From NCBI GenBank assembly GCA_025062375.1, contig JANXAG010000007.1:1-64000 (forward strand): a stretch of DNA of 64,000 bases, written 5' to 3'. Source of the DNA: Anaerolineae bacterium. GTDB lineage: Bacteria > Chloroflexota > Anaerolineae > SpSt-600. A model generated the notes under the pieces. It saw nothing but the letters and a program-made list of their open reading frames with translations, did no database searches and had not been told where the DNA came from. The translations under genes were made by a program, and so were the position numbers. This document shows, piece by piece, positions 56,429 to 64,000 of the stretch (position 1 is its first letter; each line of letters opens with the position of its first letter).

Positions 56429-57469
56429 ATGGATGAAAAGGTCCAGGAAGCGGTGGAAATTTTCAAAGCCTTTTTGGACCGCTGTCCTCTTTATGCTCAT
56501 ACTTTGATCATTTCCCACAGTGATGCCGATGGCGTGGGGGCCGGAGCTATAATGTACAAAACCCTGGAGCGTTTGGGTTTCAAAGACTTTTCCATCCTCA
56601 TAACGGGGAAAGGCCAGAATGCCTACACTCCATTGACTAAGAAACAAGCTACAGAATTCGCTCCTGAAAGGCTTTTTGTATTGGACCTTGGGTGCAAAGA
56701 AGAACCGGTAGTGCCGGGAGTGCCTACCCTTTTCATAGACCACCACCGCCCTTACGGGGTGCCTCCGGAAGGTGTTCTCGTTTCCAGTTACCACTGGGAT
56801 CCTATCCCTAACACCAGTCTTCTTACTTTCTGGCTTTGCCGGAGTATAGCCAATATAGAGGATCTGGATTGGGTGGCAGCAATAGGAACGTTGAGCGATC
56901 TGGGAGATAAAGCGCCCTTTGATATCGTGAGGGAGGCTAAAGAGAAATATAAAGCCAAATGGTTGAAAGAAGCTACAGCCTTGGTCAACGCTGCCCGCAG
57001 GAGCAGCTCTGGCGATGCTTCGGTGGCTCTGAGGGCAGTGCTCAAAGCTTCGCACCCCAGGGAAATTGTAGAGGGAGCAAGCCCAGAGGCTCGTTTGCTC
57101 CACAAATTTAGAGAGGAATCAAAAGCGGCTCTGGAAGAGGCTAAAAAAGCTTCCCCCAGGTTCAGGGGCAACGTGGCCTTAGTGGAAATTTCCACCCCTT
57201 GCTACGTTCACCCGCTCGTCGCTCAAATATGGCGCACTCGCCTCCCAAAATATATCGTAATCGTGGCAAACCACGGTTACATACCCGGCTACGTTGCCTT
57301 CAGCGTGCGAACTGCCGCTGATGTTAATGTGCTGGATTTCCTAGGCCAGATAGAGGTGGACGTGGCTGAGGGCTATATGGGATACGGCCACGACCAGGCT
57401 TCAAGCGGTGTGATCCCTTTTGAATCCTGGAAGATATTGATGGAAGGACTGGGATTCAGGGATGAATAG
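56429..57469 (+). CDS. DHH-family phosphoesterase (single-domain NrnA/RecJ-like)
   Basis: 346 residues from the ATG at 56429. The DHH domain shows SHSDADGVGAGAIMYKTLE near 31-49, VLDLGCKEE, FIDHHRPYG near 109-117 with the DHH motif, and AAIGTLSDLGD near 150-160. These Asp/His residues bind the two metal ions. The C-terminal third (YIVIVANHGYIPGYVAFSV, then YMGYGHDQASSG near the end) fits a DHHA1-like substrate domain, with GGH replaced by GYGH. Likely roles are nanoRNA, pAp or cyclic dinucleotide degradation. It overlaps the next gene by eight bases. Confidence 0.82.
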   Translation: MDEKVQEAVEIFKAFLDRCPLYAHTLIISHSDADGVGAGAIMYKTLERLGFKDFSILITGKGQNAYTPLTKKQATEFAPERLFVLDLGCKEEPVVPGVPTLFIDHHRPYGVPPEGVLVSSYHWDPIPNTSLLTFWLCRSIANIEDLDWVAAIGTLSDLGDKAPFDIVREAKEKYKAKWLKEATALVNAARRSSSGDASVALRAVLKASHPREIVEGASPEARLLHKFREESKAALEEAKKASPRFRGNVALVEISTPCYVHPLVAQIWRTRLPKYIVIVANHGYIPGYVAFSVRTAADVNVLDFLGQIEVDVAEGYMGYGHDQASSGVIPFESWKILMEGLGFRDE

Positions 57470-59654
57470 ACTGGATTCTAAGTTCAGACTTTCGTGGCGG
57501 GATGGGATTCACCTCTCAATGCTGGTCCTCGCAGTGTTTATTTTCTTCTGGCGAATATGGATTCCAGACCCGGCCGATAGGGCCAGGTTCAAAGCAGGGG
57601 ATTTCACCCATATCTTTTTTCCTGCGCGGTATTATGCTGCTTCCCACCTGGCAAATGGACGCCTCCCTCTCTGGAACCCTTTTGTTTCGTGTGGCTATCC
57701 CCATTTTGCTGACCCTCAGGCCGCTACTTTTTACCCCATCGCGTGGGTTACCGCTCTATTAACCAGGGGGAACCTCTCACTGGAAGCCCTCCAGTGGGAA
57801 GCCTTTTTCCATTTTCTCCTGGCTGCTTTCTTCACCTATCTTTTCGCCTTCTATCTAACGGGGAACCGGGGAGGGGCTTTCCTGGCGGCTCTTTCCTTCT
57901 CCTTTGGCGGATACCTTACAGGCTTTCCCCCTCTTCAACTTTCCATGCTGGAAGCCGATATCTGGTTGCCTGCGTCCCTTCTGACCGCCACTATCGCCAT
58001 TGACCGGAAAGCATTCCTGTGGGCAGGATTATCTGGACTCAGCCTGGCGATGGTTTTTCTAGCAGGGCGCCCGCAAGCTTATTTGGAAATTTTCATCCTA
58101 TTCCTCTCCTGGTTTTTCTACCGAGCGCACATTAAGAAGCTCACTCTGAAGGAAACTTTTGGACTCTTAACGGTAGCGCTTTTGTTCTGCGGAGGATTCG
58201 GAGCAATCCAGGCTATTCCCACTCTGGAGCTCATCAGGCTTTCAGATCGCGCAGTCATAACCTGGGAGTATGTCTCTGAAGGAGGATTTGCCTGGTGGGA
58301 ACTGATGGGAGCCGTGCTGCCCCACGTGGTGGGAAGCTACGCTTTATACCCTGGCCTCGTGGCTATCATCCTGGCAGTTTATGCAGTATGGAAGAAACAG
58401 GGGCTTTTCTGGTTCTGGATTGCCCTCGCAAGCCTTTTCTTTTCCCTTGGGGAAAACTTCGCACTTTTTTCCATCTTCTACCTGTTTCAAAAGCTAATCT
58501 TCCCCGGTTACCTACGCAATGTGGAAAGAATGGCTTTAGACTTCAACTTCGCGATAGCAATATTAGCTTCCATAGGTTTTGCAAGTTTGGAAGGAGAGGG
58601 CCACAGTTTGCGCAAGCCTTTAAGGGCTCTTTTTATAGCTTTTTCAGGAGCCTGGGTTTTAGTTTCTCTGGCAACTAAAGCTTCACCTCTCCAACCTCCT
58701 CACTACAGCTGGCTCTTGGATTCTCTGGCCTATGATTCCCTATTGCTCCTGGCAATATGGGGAGCCTTTGAGTTAGCTGGAGAGAAACTCCGCCATCTCC
58801 TTTTACCCATCATTCTTATACTGGACCTTTTCACCATAAACATGGGAAGAATTCTTGAACCGGCTCGGGGCATCCATCCTCCTTTTGATGCGGTGAAAAA
58901 GTTTGAGCCTCTCCAGACCATTCCCGGTGTGTTCCGGGTAGAAGGATACGAATCGGGCTTTGCAGACTTTGGGGTTTTCCTTGGCCTTGAAAGCATCTTC
59001 GGGATGGCCCCCCTTCAGATGGCCTGGCACAAGAGAATTATGGCTAACGTAGAAGAGATAACGCGTCTCAAGCTCATGAACGTTCACATTCTGGCCACAA
59101 AAAGGGATATTACTCACGGGGCTTTCAAGTTACTCTACGAAAAAGATGACCTTAAGTTTTACGCCTTTTTTGGCTTTAATCCCAGGGCCTATCTGGTAGA
59201 AGAAGTCCGAAGGGCCCAAAACGATGGGGAAATCGTCTCCATATTGAACTCCCCCGATTTTAACCCAAACTCAATGGCGGTTGTGCCGGCTGAGTTCCCC
59301 CACCTTCCTGAAGTTCCTCTGAAAGAAAGCGAGAGGGTAGAAATTCTGGAGCGGGGAGAGACCTTCGCCGTTTTAAGGGTCAGGGCTGAAGTTCCGAGAT
59401 TGCTGGTATACGTAGAAAGCCATTACCCTGGCTGGCAAGCAGAAGTTGATGGCCGTCCGGTTACCATTTACCGGGTGAATGGTGCCTTTCGTGGGATAAT
59501 AGTTCCTGAGGGTGAACATCTGATCTCATTCCGATATCGGCCTGTCAGCCTTTATTTAGGGGCAGGGCTGAGCTTCACGACTTTCCTGGGGCTTTTAGTC
59601 TGCTTTGTGCTCTCTTCAGGGAATAGATTTCGGAGGTTTTGGGTTAAATCTTAA
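57462..59654 (+). CDS. YfhO-like polytopic membrane protein
   Basis: 730 residues, about 13 hydrophobic segments. The early extracytoplasmic loop, GDFTHIFFPARYYAASHL and LPLWNPFVSCGYPHFAD near 46-90, is typical of the YfhO family, which also has GT-C-like topology. The C-terminus has the conserved extracytoplasmic tail VESHYPGWQAEVDGRPV and EGEHLISFRY, as in YfhO. In Firmicutes YfhO is needed for lipoteichoic acid glycosylation. By position, between a DHH gene and hpnK-hpnI, it may serve envelope glycolipid or hopanoid-lipid decoration. The substrate is not readable. Confidence 0.78.
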   Translation: MNRLDSKFRLSWRDGIHLSMLVLAVFIFFWRIWIPDPADRARFKAGDFTHIFFPARYYAASHLANGRLPLWNPFVSCGYPHFADPQAATFYPIAWVTALLTRGNLSLEALQWEAFFHFLLAAFFTYLFAFYLTGNRGGAFLAALSFSFGGYLTGFPPLQLSMLEADIWLPASLLTATIAIDRKAFLWAGLSGLSLAMVFLAGRPQAYLEIFILFLSWFFYRAHIKKLTLKETFGLLTVALLFCGGFGAIQAIPTLELIRLSDRAVITWEYVSEGGFAWWELMGAVLPHVVGSYALYPGLVAIILAVYAVWKKQGLFWFWIALASLFFSLGENFALFSIFYLFQKLIFPGYLRNVERMALDFNFAIAILASIGFASLEGEGHSLRKPLRALFIAFSGAWVLVSLATKASPLQPPHYSWLLDSLAYDSLLLLAIWGAFELAGEKLRHLLLPIILILDLFTINMGRILEPARGIHPPFDAVKKFEPLQTIPGVFRVEGYESGFADFGVFLGLESIFGMAPLQMAWHKRIMANVEEITRLKLMNVHILATKRDITHGAFKLLYEKDDLKFYAFFGFNPRAYLVEEVRRAQNDGEIVSILNSPDFNPNSMAVVPAEFPHLPEVPLKESERVEILERGETFAVLRVRAEVPRLLVYVESHYPGWQAEVDGRPVTIYRVNGAFRGIIVPEGEHLISFRYRPVSLYLGAGLSFTTFLGLLVCFVLSSGNRFRRFWVKS

Positions 59655-59667
59655 AAAGGGAGGTGAT

Positions 59668-60534
59668 ATGAACGAGCCCGGGCCATGGGTAATTTTCAAT
59701 GCCGATGATTTTGGGGATTGCTCTGAAATAAACGAAGCAATAATACGGGCGCACCGGGAGGGGGTTCTCACGAGCGCAAGCCTGATGGTGGGAGGGAAAG
59801 CTTTTGAGGAAGCCGTAAAACTTGCCTGGGAAAACCCTTCCTTGGCGGTGGGCCTCCATGTAACTCTGGCCGAAGGGTGGCCATCCCTTTCTCCCCAGGA
59901 ATTGGTGGGGCTCGCAGATGAGAAAGGTAAACTGAAAAGCGGGTCTGTAGTGGGTTTCTTAATTTTGTTTCGCAAGGATGCCCGTGAAGCCTTGTTCAGA
60001 GAAATGGAGGAGCAGTTCCGAAGGTTCCTCGCTACCGGTTTGCAGCTTTCCCATGTGGATGGTCACCTCCACCTTCACCTTCACCCTCTGATCTTCCCTG
60101 AACTCCTCCACCTGGCGGAAGAATTCGGAGCCAGTGGTATCCGTATCCCGAGAGATAACTGGAGCCTTTCGCTTAAGTTTCCCCCAAGACGATTTTTCCT
60201 CAGCACTTTCTGGGCCCTTATCTATGCTCCTCTGGTTTCCTGGGCTTCAAAGTTAGCAAAGGGAAGGTCCCTGATCGTGGTTGATAGAGTTTACGGTTTA
60301 TTTAAAAGTGGAAGCATGAGCGAGGAATACGTGGTTGGTGTATTGAAGAGTTTGCGGGGAAGCTCTGCTGAGCTTTACTTTCACCCCACCTCAGGCCCGC
60401 GCCTTGCGTCCCTTGGCCCCAATCCCGGTGACCTGGATACCCTTATGAGTCCCCGAATTCGGCAGGTTATAGAAGAAAGGGGGATACGCCTTGCCACCTA
60501 CCCTATGCTGCGGAGGGAAAGCCGTGGGCATTGA
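59668..60534 (+). CDS. hpnK: HpnK/ChbG-type deacetylase
   Basis: 288 residues from ATG 59668, after GGGAGGTGAT. YdjC/ChbG superfamily, a metal-dependent carbohydrate deacetylase: FNADDFGDCSEINEA near 9-23, GLHVTLAEGWP near 70-80, SHVDGHLHLHLHP near 128-140, and YFHPTSGP near 248. In hopanoid producers HpnK deacetylates the N-acetylglucosamine added to bacteriohopanetetrol by HpnI. The HpnI-type gene follows with an 11-base overlap, which strongly favours HpnK over ChbG. Confidence 0.85.
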   Translation: MNEPGPWVIFNADDFGDCSEINEAIIRAHREGVLTSASLMVGGKAFEEAVKLAWENPSLAVGLHVTLAEGWPSLSPQELVGLADEKGKLKSGSVVGFLILFRKDAREALFREMEEQFRRFLATGLQLSHVDGHLHLHLHPLIFPELLHLAEEFGASGIRIPRDNWSLSLKFPPRRFFLSTFWALIYAPLVSWASKLAKGRSLIVVDRVYGLFKSGSMSEEYVVGVLKSLRGSSAELYFHPTSGPRLASLGPNPGDLDTLMSPRIRQVIEERGIRLATYPMLRRESRGH

Positions 60535-61705
60535 AGCGATTTTAAGCCTTTGTATCTTTGCAAGCTGGATTTATTGGGCTGTAGCTCTTATTTCTACCTG
60601 GGCCTTCTGGCGGGAGAAGGAAGAAATAGACCCAAATTTCACCCCGCCTGTCTCCGTATTGAAACCAATAAAGGGGTTGGATTATGGAGCTTACCTCAAC
60701 TTCAAGAGCTTTTTTACCCAGGATTACCCCAGCTATGAAATCCTTTTCGGAGTTGAAAGCCCCGATGAACCGACATTGCCGGTAATAAAACGCCTCATGG
60801 AGGAATACCCTCATGTGCCAGTCAAAATCGTAATGGCTGAACCCCAAAGTGCTAACCGCAAAGCCGGAATGCTGGAAATCCTGAGCGCTCATGCCTCTAA
60901 TCCTATCCTCGTGATTTCCGATAGCGATTTTCGGGTCCCTGCAGATTACTTGAGGCGAATAGTATCGCCTCTCAAAAGGCCTGAGATAGGGCTCGTTACA
61001 AGTTTCTATCGGGGAAAAGAAGCCCTAACGACGGCGGCAAAAGTGGAAGCCCTCTACATAAGCACCAATCTTCTGCCTTCCGCATCCATAGGTCTAAGGT
61101 GGCTTAAAATGGGCTATGCGTTCGGTTCAACTATAGCTTTATGGAGCAAAACCCTGGAAGAAATAGGGGGCTTTAAGGCCTTTGCCGATTACCTTGCCGA
61201 TGATCACGAAGCGGGGGCGAGAGTCAGAGCTACCGGCAAGTTTGTTCACCTTTCCCGGTGCATCGTTGATACCACCCTTGGCCCAGTTCGCTGGCGAGAA
61301 TTGTGGTCGAGACAGCTTCGGTGGATGCGCTGTGTCCAGGTGAGCCGTCCATACCTATATCCGGAAATAGTGCTAACCTTTTCTATACCCCTTTCCCTCT
61401 TGCTCGGGTTCCTCACGGATTTCTCCTTCTTTTCCCGCGCTGTTCTGCTAATGTCTCTGGGCATCAGGCTCCTGGTAGGGTGGCTGGCTTTAGGTTTTAT
61501 GGATTACGGGGAAATGCGCAGGAACATATTGCTTCTGCCCTTAGGGGATCTTCTCCAATTCGCTCTCTGGCTCTGGAGTCCTTTTAGTCGAAAGATAGTA
61601 TGGCGTGGGGAAGAATACTGGCTAAAGAGGGATGGGCGGATAGAAAGGTTGGAAAGGAAAAAGCGTCGTATGCCTTTCTCCCTCCTATGGTGGCGTCGTC
61701 GTTAG
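60524..61705 (+). CDS. hpnI: HpnI-type glycosyltransferase (ceramide glucosyltransferase-like)
   Basis: 393 residues from the GTG at 60524, after GGAGGGA. GT21-like membrane transferase. A hydrophobic N-terminal helix is followed by PPVSVLKPIKGLD near 40-52. The metal-binding acidic motifs are ISDSDFRVPADYL near 136-148, DYLADDHEAGARVRATG near 224-240, and the QxxRW site in RQLRWMRCV near 261-269. Three or four C-terminal helices follow. HpnI transfers N-acetylglucosamine to hopanoid tetrol; ceramide-type lipids are the alternative acceptor. No squalene-hopene cyclase is in the window. The final 122 bases overlap the convergent membrane protein gene. Confidence 0.85.
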   Translation: MGIEAILSLCIFASWIYWAVALISTWAFWREKEEIDPNFTPPVSVLKPIKGLDYGAYLNFKSFFTQDYPSYEILFGVESPDEPTLPVIKRLMEEYPHVPVKIVMAEPQSANRKAGMLEILSAHASNPILVISDSDFRVPADYLRRIVSPLKRPEIGLVTSFYRGKEALTTAAKVEALYISTNLLPSASIGLRWLKMGYAFGSTIALWSKTLEEIGGFKAFADYLADDHEAGARVRATGKFVHLSRCIVDTTLGPVRWRELWSRQLRWMRCVQVSRPYLYPEIVLTFSIPLSLLLGFLTDFSFFSRAVLLMSLGIRLLVGWLALGFMDYGEMRRNILLLPLGDLLQFALWLWSPFSRKIVWRGEEYWLKRDGRIERLERKKRRMPFSLLWWRRR

Positions 61706-63518
61706 GAAGGATTATTTCACCGGCTGGGGTCGGCGCTCCTTCCCTGAAATAGTAGACAATCAGATGGACACCCTCTATCTGATCATCAGGGGCATGCAGG
61801 AAGTAATCGTCACGGATGATTTCACCCTTTCTCCAGCAGGAAGTTGGATATGCTCCCCAAACTGGGGGGTGGTCCTGCTGGAAAATTAAACCTTTATGCG
61901 CAATGCGAACTGAGATTGTATAGTCCATGGGGATAGGCTGGGTCGCCTTCCAGAAAAGACTTACTCTGAATTTGTCCCCTTCCCTGCCCGCAGCATATCC
62001 GGCCAGTTTCACCCCCGGGACTATTTCTCTCTCCACAGGTTTTACCTGAAGGCATCTTCGTAGGCACGCCTCTTTCGGGAGTTCTTCAACAGGCTGTGTC
62101 TGGAGGAGAATTAAATTTTCCCCTCCTGAAGAGGGATAAAACCCTTTCTGGCACAGATCCGGTATCAGGTGTAAAGCCTGGCGAGTCAGGTAACAGGTTT
62201 CCCCGAGACGGGCTCTTTCCAGAGCTTCTTCCACTGAAACAGGTTCAACCCTGGGCTTTTCCCCCCAGACGCTCATGAGGTACTGAAGGGCGAGGTTCTC
62301 AGGGTAAGTCCCTCCGATGCAACTTCCTGGAGCGGGGTTATCGGCTAAGATGGCCCAACCGGGGACGAGGCCTGTGGCTTCAGGCCTGCCACTCTGATCG
62401 GCCATGGGATAACTTTTGACCAAACGCCAGACGAATATAAGGGCGAGGAAAGCCCCCGTAATAGCACGAACTCCGATATAGGGACAGGTTTTAAGAAGCT
62501 GATTGGCGAAACTCACAGCTCCCAGAACTATAAGGGGGTAAAGAGGCATTATAACCTGATACCAGTTCCCGAAGCGGTCAAAGTAACAGAAGGCAAAGTA
62601 AAAGAAGGCAGTGCTGTAGAAAAGGGAGGCTTTTTTTCCTCCCAGGAATGACCACCCCGCAAGCCCCATCACCATAATTGGCCAGGTCAACTCGTTTAAG
62701 GCAAGCCAGGGGTAATTGGGGCTTGGAGGCCATAGAGTCCAGCTCATTTCGGAGCGCCCCTGAGGGGCTGTGAGAAACTCCAGGAACCAGGCGAAAGCGC
62801 TGGGCCATTCTCCCTGTCCCCTCCACTCTGGATGCTGAGCCCCCCGGATGTAGACGTAAGCGTAGCTTGAAAGAGGAAGCAAAAATGCCGCCAGGGCTTT
62901 CAGGAGAAAGCGACGGTTGCGCAGGAGAGATGGTTCTTCCTTCAGGATGAAAAAAACAATAGGAGGCAATATGAGCAGTGTTGTTACCAGATTGGCAGCG
63001 CACGTCCCAGCTACAAAAGCAATCCACAAGAGGAGTGAACGGTCCCGCTTTTCCTCCCATTTGAAGGTCAGCCAGAGAAGTAGAAGGGTCTGGAACACTG
63101 CGGATGTGTATTGCTCGGTGGTGACGGAATAGTACCAGAAGAAATAGGTCACAGCGTAGAAAGCGGTCCCCCAAAGAGCAAGGGGCCACCTCTGAGGGAA
63201 TAGGCGCAGGAGGAGGGAGTAAAAGACTAAGAGGGAAAGGATGGCCCAGAGGGTGGAGTAAAGGGAAAGGATCTGAATTGGATTGAGGGCCCACCGCAGG
63301 AGGGGGCGCAGCGAGTGGAACCAGAGCCAGCCCAGCATAGTGTAAAGGGGGTAACCAGGAGCGTTAGCGAATCGGGCTTCAACCTGAGCATACTGGTGGG
63401 TGATAAGATCACCCCCCATTAACTCATCGGGCCGAAGGCCATCATCTAGAGTTAGAAGGTAAAGGGAAAAAGCTGCCAGAAGCAGAAAGGTCCCAGCCAG
63501 CCATTTGAAAGAAAACAT
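61584..63518 (-). CDS. DUF2723-like polytopic membrane protein with C-terminal beta module
   Basis: 644 residues from the ATG at 63518, just after the stop of the upstream gene; a TTG at 63536 would overlap it. About 11 hydrophobic segments lie in 1-380. The early loop GGDLITHQYAQVEARFANAP and GYPLYTMLGW near 34-65, then YFFWYYSVTTEQY, match the DUF2723 type of GT-C-like proteins. The C-terminal extracytoplasmic part repeats the module of two other proteins here (DYTISVRIAHKGLIFQQDHP, PTSCWRKGEIIRDDYFLHAP). The last 40 codons run antisense through the end of hpnI. The ribosome site is weak. Confidence 0.75.
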   Translation of the reverse strand: MFSFKWLAGTFLLLAAFSLYLLTLDDGLRPDELMGGDLITHQYAQVEARFANAPGYPLYTMLGWLWFHSLRPLLRWALNPIQILSLYSTLWAILSLLVFYSLLLRLFPQRWPLALWGTAFYAVTYFFWYYSVTTEQYTSAVFQTLLLLWLTFKWEEKRDRSLLLWIAFVAGTCAANLVTTLLILPPIVFFILKEEPSLLRNRRFLLKALAAFLLPLSSYAYVYIRGAQHPEWRGQGEWPSAFAWFLEFLTAPQGRSEMSWTLWPPSPNYPWLALNELTWPIMVMGLAGWSFLGGKKASLFYSTAFFYFAFCYFDRFGNWYQVIMPLYPLIVLGAVSFANQLLKTCPYIGVRAITGAFLALIFVWRLVKSYPMADQSGRPEATGLVPGWAILADNPAPGSCIGGTYPENLALQYLMSVWGEKPRVEPVSVEEALERARLGETCYLTRQALHLIPDLCQKGFYPSSGGENLILLQTQPVEELPKEACLRRCLQVKPVEREIVPGVKLAGYAAGREGDKFRVSLFWKATQPIPMDYTISVRIAHKGLIFQQDHPPVWGAYPTSCWRKGEIIRDDYFLHAPDDQIEGVHLIVYYFREGAPTPAGEIILPNDDATIGGRKAYDAFSFPTFLSAHPSLASILPHAILSFD

Positions 63519-63522
63519 GGAC

Positions 63523-64000
63523 TTAGCGGTGGTCAAAGTAGATTTCGGCTGATATGCAACCTGAAGAGTCAGTTTTTACGTTGGCGTAATCAGATATACG
63601 GTTCCCAGCGGCATCGGTAAGGTAGACCTGCCAGTTTCCCGGGAGTGGTCCATCAACCTTCAGCGTGCAACCTCTGGAGCCATCTATAGGAGTAGTGGGG
63701 CCGTTGCAGACCCCCACCGGGACAAAGACTACGTTTACCCCTCCCTGAGGCTGGCCTCCCGCTCTAACGAAAACTTTAAGGTAAGCACTGCCCGCCCCCA
63801 TGCATTTTACGGATGTGAGGACATAGGGCATGGATGGAGGTGGAGGCGGTGGGACAGGGGTAGGCGTTGGCCGTGGGCGAGGCGTTGGAGTAGGAGGTAT
63901 GGTTTGCGCTACACTCAAGGCATCAATGGTTCCCCCTTCTATCCGCAGGTACTGGGCCAGCGCCCAGCCATCTTTCCCTCCGATGCAGCAAAGTTGGAGC
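63523..64000 (-). CDS. secreted-type SH3/Pro-rich protein (5' end beyond the window)
   Basis: The frame is open to the window edge, giving at least 159 residues. It begins inside an SH3-like domain (GKDGWALAQYLRIEGG), followed by a Thr-Pro-Arg-Pro spacer, then a C-terminal beta domain (YVLTSVKCMGAGSAYLKVFV, then VGVCNGPTTPIDGSRGCTLK and YFDHR at the end). Four Cys are in that domain. This is typical of surface proteins with bacterial SH3 repeats. It stops five bases before the start of the next gene, so both are probably in one mRNA. Confidence 0.7.
   Translation of the reverse strand, partial: LQLCCIGGKDGWALAQYLRIEGGTIDALSVAQTIPPTPTPRPRPTPTPVPPPPPPSMPYVLTSVKCMGAGSAYLKVFVRAGGQPQGGVNVVFVPVGVCNGPTTPIDGSRGCTLKVDGPLPGNWQVYLTDAAGNRISDYANVKTDSSGCISAEIYFDHR

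Overview
The window reads as chromosome of a bacterium most like a member of the Chloroflexota (Anaerolineae-type). This is an inference from several features: lipoproteins and a C-terminal fragment with long Pro-Thr spacers, a LIV-type transporter operon, an archaeal-type prolyl-tRNA synthetase, a membrane pyrophosphatase with the K+-independent signature, hopanoid-type HpnI and HpnK, and many large membrane proteins of the GT-C/YfhO kind. Promoters are classical: many gene groups start with TTGNNN, 16-18 bases, then TATAAT or a close variant, and most starts carry an AGGAGG-type site. No prophage, CRISPR array, plasmid function or intact insertion sequence is visible.

Layout. 1-3702: glycine C-acetyltransferase, a GT4 glycosyltransferase and a GH1 beta-glycosidase in one overlapping run. 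3761-7428: AmaP-like membrane protein, two lipoproteins (one an orphan HlyD-type adaptor), a small winged-helix protein and a membrane protein. 7586-17305: a plus-strand run opening with livK-livH-livM-livG-livF, with two tandem hairpins between livK and livH, followed by a small unknown protein, a phospholipase-D-type protein, a TPR protein with an acidic spacer, ndk and an acyl-CoA dehydrogenase. 17340-24621 (minus): NYN-domain protein, a PEP-synthase-like phosphotransferase without the TIM barrel, rpsT with a TTG start, and three envelope proteins, one with an internally duplicated module. 24848-26490: proS behind a long structured leader with an intrinsic terminator. 26487-31647 (minus): CbiMQO-type Co/Ni ECF transporter with its own terminator-containing leader, and clpB. 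31736-37736 (minus): a candidate 39-residue membrane protein and a giant alpha-2-macroglobulin lipoprotein with an intact thioester motif.

37996-44784 (minus) is a compact seven-gene operon, pncA-pncB-gatB-yqeY-pgpH-ybeY-nfo, from one good promoter. It joins NAD salvage, Glu/Asp-tRNA amidation, cyclic-di-AMP breakdown, rRNA maturation and abasic-site repair. 44785-45836 holds a decayed ISKra4-like transposase and no live gene. 45837-46146 is a four-tRNA cluster (Pro, Gly, Met/Ile2, Cys). 46168-49660 is visibly A/T-richer and carries a prepilin peptidase and a GT39-type membrane transferase. 49666-54071 holds another large membrane protein and hppA. 54479-57469 holds a YerB-like lipoprotein split by a frameshift in a run of nine C, then cobO and a DHH phosphoesterase. 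57462-64000 holds a YfhO-like protein, hpnK, hpnI, a DUF2723-type membrane protein, and the end of a secreted SH3/Pro-rich protein running off the window.

Points most worth a second look are the proS leader, the poly-C frameshift in the YerB-like lipoprotein, an unnamed C-terminal module shared by three GT-C-type membrane proteins, a gene end that overprints hpnI by 122 bases, the cbiM leader, and the 39-residue membrane protein. I did not find a single obviously new multi-gene system.
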